DNA from: Oscillospiraceae bacterium
GTDB taxonomy: Bacteria > Bacillota > Clostridia > Oscillospirales > Acutalibacteraceae
Direction of reading: 5' to 3'
Assembly (NCBI GenBank): GCA_015066165.1
Contig: SVOX01000077.1
Location: 1-7,782 of the forward strand
DNA: 7,782 nt
The position numbers and the translations under genes were made by a program. Below the pieces are notes generated by a model. It was not told where the DNA came from. It saw only the letters and a list, made by a program, of their open reading frames with translations, and ran no database searches. Positions 5,851-7,782 of the stretch are shown here, in pieces. Within the stretch, counting starts at the first letter, position 1; the number at the start of each line of letters is the position of its first letter.

Positions 5851-5878
5851 TATCACCCAAAAATAGTTTTAGGTGATA
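5851..5878 (-). promoter_or_regulatory. Hairpin covering the ribosome binding site of the YqzL-like gene
   Basis: On the minus strand TATCACCTAAAA and TTTTGGGTGATA pair as a 12-bp stem (one U-G wobble) around a CTAT loop. The 3' arm contains GGGTGAT, the only plausible ribosome binding site for the ATG at 5848, which begins two bases after the stem. No T-run follows, so it is not a standard intrinsic terminator. It could lower translation of the downstream gene, or protect or process the polycistronic mRNA between era and recO. Its role is inferred; the complementarity is directly visible. Confidence 0.6.
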
Positions 5879-5901
5879 TTCTTTAAATATTAAAGGTAAA
5901 A

Positions 5902-6822
5902 TTAGTCAAGTCCAAAAGTATGTATAAGTCCTTGACGGTTTCGCCAGTCTTCTTTAACCTTAACCCAAAGTTTTACAGTAGCTTTTATGCCAAAAAAAGT
6001 TTCAATTTCTTTTCGAGCCATAATACCAATTCGTTTTAGCATACTTCCGTTTTTACCAATAATTATACCTTTATGTGATTCTCTTTCACAAATTATTGTT
6101 GCTTCAACTTCAACTATTGGTTCACCGTCTTTAGTGTCACGCTCAAAAAAACGTTCCAAATCAACCGCAATGCCGTGTGGCACTTCTTTATCAAGGGTGC
6201 GAAGCAATTTTTCACGTATCATTTCGGCTACCATTACCTTTTCGGGTTGGTCGGTTATATCGTCATCGGGGAAATAATGAACCGAAGGTTTTGAAAACTT
6301 TTTAAGTTCTTCAGTCACAATCGAAACACCGTCACCCGTTTTAGCCGAAAGAGGTATTACAGTTTCAAACGGGAAAACCTTTGTATAAGCCGTAATCACC
6401 CCGAAAAGTTCTTCTTTTTTCTCAAGTAAATCAATTTTATTTATTACAAGAATGCTTTTTAATTTGCGTTTTTTAAGTTGGTTTATAAGTTCCACTTCGG
6501 CAGGTGGAAGATTATCGCTGTCAAACTTAAATTTGGGGTTTGCTTCAACCACCAAAACCGCCGCATCAACGTCACTCATTCCGTCGTTAACGGCTTTATT
6601 CATATTTTTGTCAAGTTCATTTTTCGGCTTATGAAAACCGGGCGTATCAATAAACACAAGTTGATTTTCACCCTCGGTCTTGATACCCATAATTTTGGTT
6701 CTCGTGGTTTGGGGTTTGTTTGATACAATAGCCACTTTTTGCCCCAAAATCTTATTCATAAGTGAAGATTTACCAACATTTGGACGTCCTATAATTGTAA
6801 TAAAAGCAGAAGTTTGTTTCAT
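5902..6822 (-). CDS. era: GTPase Era, 16S rRNA/30S subunit maturation factor
   Basis: Era is an essential GTPase that binds the 3' end of 16S rRNA and helps assemble the 30S subunit. This 306-residue protein has normal length and all landmarks: G1 GRPNVGKSS (12-20), a G2 region with T-T-R-T-K (39-43), G3 DTPGFHKP (59-66), G4 NKID (128-131), G5 SAK (159-161), and a C-terminal KH domain with GIIIGKNGS (252-260) that binds RNA. The ATG lies 3 bp after the ybeY stop, and its ribosome binding site AAGGTG lies in the last ybeY codons, which implies tight coupling. YbeY and Era both act on 16S rRNA 3'-end maturation, so their pairing is functionally sensible. A 53-bp gap with a hairpin follows. Confidence 0.98.
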   Translation of the reverse strand: MKQTSAFITIIGRPNVGKSSLMNKILGQKVAIVSNKPQTTRTKIMGIKTEGENQLVFIDTPGFHKPKNELDKNMNKAVNDGMSDVDAAVLVVEANPKFKFDSDNLPPAEVELINQLKKRKLKSILVINKIDLLEKKEELFGVITAYTKVFPFETVIPLSAKTGDGVSIVTEELKKFSKPSVHYFPDDDITDQPEKVMVAEMIREKLLRTLDKEVPHGIAVDLERFFERDTKDGEPIVEVEATIICERESHKGIIIGKNGSMLKRIGIMARKEIETFFGIKATVKLWVKVKEDWRNRQGLIHTFGLD

Positions 6823-6825
6823 ATT

Positions 6826-7305
6826 TTACACCTTATTAACGGCTAACCCTAACAAATCGAGTATTGCCTCTTCCTTTTCTCTCATAGTGGCTTGCTGAAG
6901 CCCACCGTCAACGTGGTCATAGCCCAACAAGTGAAGCATTGAATGCACCGTTAAAAAAGCGATTTCACGTTCAAGTGAATGTCCGTATAAATGCGCCTGT
7001 TTTTCAGCGTGTTCAAAAGAAATTACAATATCACCCAACATATAAGCATTTGTAGCAGGGTTTTTATCGTAATTACCGTCTTGCCCCAAAGGGAAAGACA
7101 AAACGTCGGTAGAAGAATCTATATTTCTGTGTTCATAATTCATTTCCTTTATTGTTTCATCGTTAACAACGGTAACATCCACTTCAGAATTGCCCTCAAA
7201 ATTTTCATAATTAAGGGTTGCATTACACGCTTTTCTTATTAAAAGTCTTGCCCCTGTGGGTAACTTAATTTTGTTTCTTACTGAAATATTAACCTTTGCG
7301 CTCAT
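6826..7305 (-). CDS. ybeY: Endoribonuclease YbeY (rRNA maturation factor)
   Basis: YbeY is a zinc-dependent RNase involved in 16S rRNA 3'-end processing and 70S quality control. The 159-residue product carries the family zinc motif H-x3-H-x5-H as HSMLHLLGYDH (121-131) and the conserved S-T-D-V-L-S-F-P segment (65-72), followed by L-G-D-I-V-I-S (90-96). Length matches the family. The start ATG at 7305 lies 6 nt after GGAG and 17 bp upstream of the end of phoH, so the two reading frames overlap. This is the usual phoH-ybeY arrangement. The dgkA and cdd genes often found between ybeY and era in Firmicutes are absent here. Confidence 0.97.
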   Translation of the reverse strand: MSAKVNISVRNKIKLPTGARLLIRKACNATLNYENFEGNSEVDVTVVNDETIKEMNYEHRNIDSSTDVLSFPLGQDGNYDKNPATNAYMLGDIVISFEHAEKQAHLYGHSLEREIAFLTVHSMLHLLGYDHVDGGLQQATMREKEEAILDLLGLAVNKV

Positions 7306-7782
7306 TTTTATCTCCGTTTCTTTCGTATGCTTTTATAATTTCCTGTACTAATCTATGGCGAACAACGTCTTTATCAGACAGTTTGCAAATAGCAATATCT
7401 TCTATTCCCTTAAGAATTCTAACCGCATCCTTTAATCCCGATTTTTTACCGTCGGGTAAATCGATTTGAGTAATATCGCCTGTAACAACCGCTTTTGAAT
7501 TAAATCCCAAACGAGTTAAAAACATTTTCATTTGTTCGCTTGTGGTGTTTTGCGCTTCATCAAGAATAATAAAACTGTCATCAAGCGTTCTGCCACGCAT
7601 ATATGCGAGCGGTGCCACTTCAATATCGCCACGTTCAACACATTTTTGAAAATTTTCGGCACCTAACATATCAAAAAGTGCATCATATAACGGGCGTAAA
7701 TACGGGTCTATTTTTTGTTGCAAATCGCCAGGCAAAAATCCAAGACGTTCACCTGCTTCAACGGCGGGACGTGTTAGAATAA
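7289..7782 (-). CDS. PhoH-like ATPase (PhoH/YbeZ), C-terminal half, cut by the right window edge
   Basis: The frame is open to the right edge and in-frame sequence continues upstream as I-L-T-R-P-A-V-E-A-G-E-R-L-G-F-L-P-G-D, a segment typical of PhoH. There is therefore no start codon in the window; the TTG at 7733-7735 is an internal Leu. Visible features are LRPLYDAL, E-V-A-P-L-A-Y-M-R-G-R-T-L, Walker B FIILDEAQN, and T-G-D-I-T-Q-I-D-L-P followed by a Lys/Gly/Leu-rich segment. About 164 residues are visible of a family usually a little over 300 long, so Walker A lies outside. PhoH/YbeZ proteins are P-loop ATPases, probably RNA-linked, and partners of YbeY. The stop overlaps ybeY by 17 bp. 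Confidence 0.95.
   Translation of the reverse strand, partial: ILTRPAVEAGERLGFLPGDLQQKIDPYLRPLYDALFDMLGAENFQKCVERGDIEVAPLAYMRGRTLDDSFIILDEAQNTTSEQMKMFLTRLGFNSKAVVTGDITQIDLPDGKKSGLKDAVRILKGIEDIAICKLSDKDVVRHRLVQEIIKAYERNGDKNERKG

Noticed and set aside
5851..5878. The era-yqzL hairpin as an intrinsic terminator
   Set aside because: Neither strand has a T-run directly after the stem, and the downstream genes continue in the same direction with close spacing.
5987..6898. Plus-strand frames opposite era and the end of ybeY
   Set aside because: They are shadows of era and ybeY, whose full set of motifs is intact on the minus strand.
7733..7735. TTG as a start codon for the phoH-like gene
   Set aside because: In-frame PhoH-type sequence continues upstream to the window edge, so this TTG is an internal Leu codon.

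Overview
This window looks like a piece of a low-GC Firmicutes chromosome, most likely from an anaerobic Clostridia lineage (Oscillospirales/Ruminococcaceae-like). This is inferred from AT-rich codon use, strong AGGAGG-type ribosome binding sites, and the gene order phoH - ybeY - era - (yqzL-like) - recO - mutS2. No rRNA, tRNA, insertion sequence, CRISPR array or phage gene was seen, and genus or species cannot be assigned from the window alone.

The right four fifths (1488-7782) is one leftward run of genes: phoH (start beyond the right edge), ybeY, era, a 54-residue YqzL-like gene, recO, mutS2 and an iron-containing alcohol dehydrogenase. Spacing is tight throughout: phoH/ybeY overlap by 17 bp, ybeY/era are 3 bp apart, the small gene overlaps recO by about 70 bp, recO/mutS2 are 2 bp apart, and mutS2/dehydrogenase are 17 bp apart. 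This is probably one operon. It combines RNA and ribosome maturation (YbeY, Era, probably PhoH), recombinational repair (RecO) and ribosome rescue or anti-recombination (MutS2). A metabolic dehydrogenase of the phosphonoacetaldehyde-reductase type sits at the end. The only sizeable intergenic gap inside the run, era to the yqzL-like gene, holds a 12-bp-stem hairpin that covers the ribosome binding site of the small gene.

The left fifth holds a rightward AraC-family regulator (626-1465). It converges on the dehydrogenase, and the two genes share a bidirectional terminator in the 22 bp between them. Upstream is about 540 bp of very AT-rich DNA without a convincing gene. It carries a good promoter for the regulator, phased A/T-tracts suggesting curved DNA, tandem and inverted repeats that could be operators, and a promoter candidate for a divergent leftward gene. 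That gene's first 28 codons are visible at the left edge, behind a strong AGGAGGTG site.

Most of the window is ordinary housekeeping sequence. The items most worth a second look are the unlisted yqzL-like gene with its occluded ribosome binding site and long overlap into recO, the dehydrogenase with a Gln at an expected His metal ligand, and the densely patterned control region between the regulator and the divergent gene.
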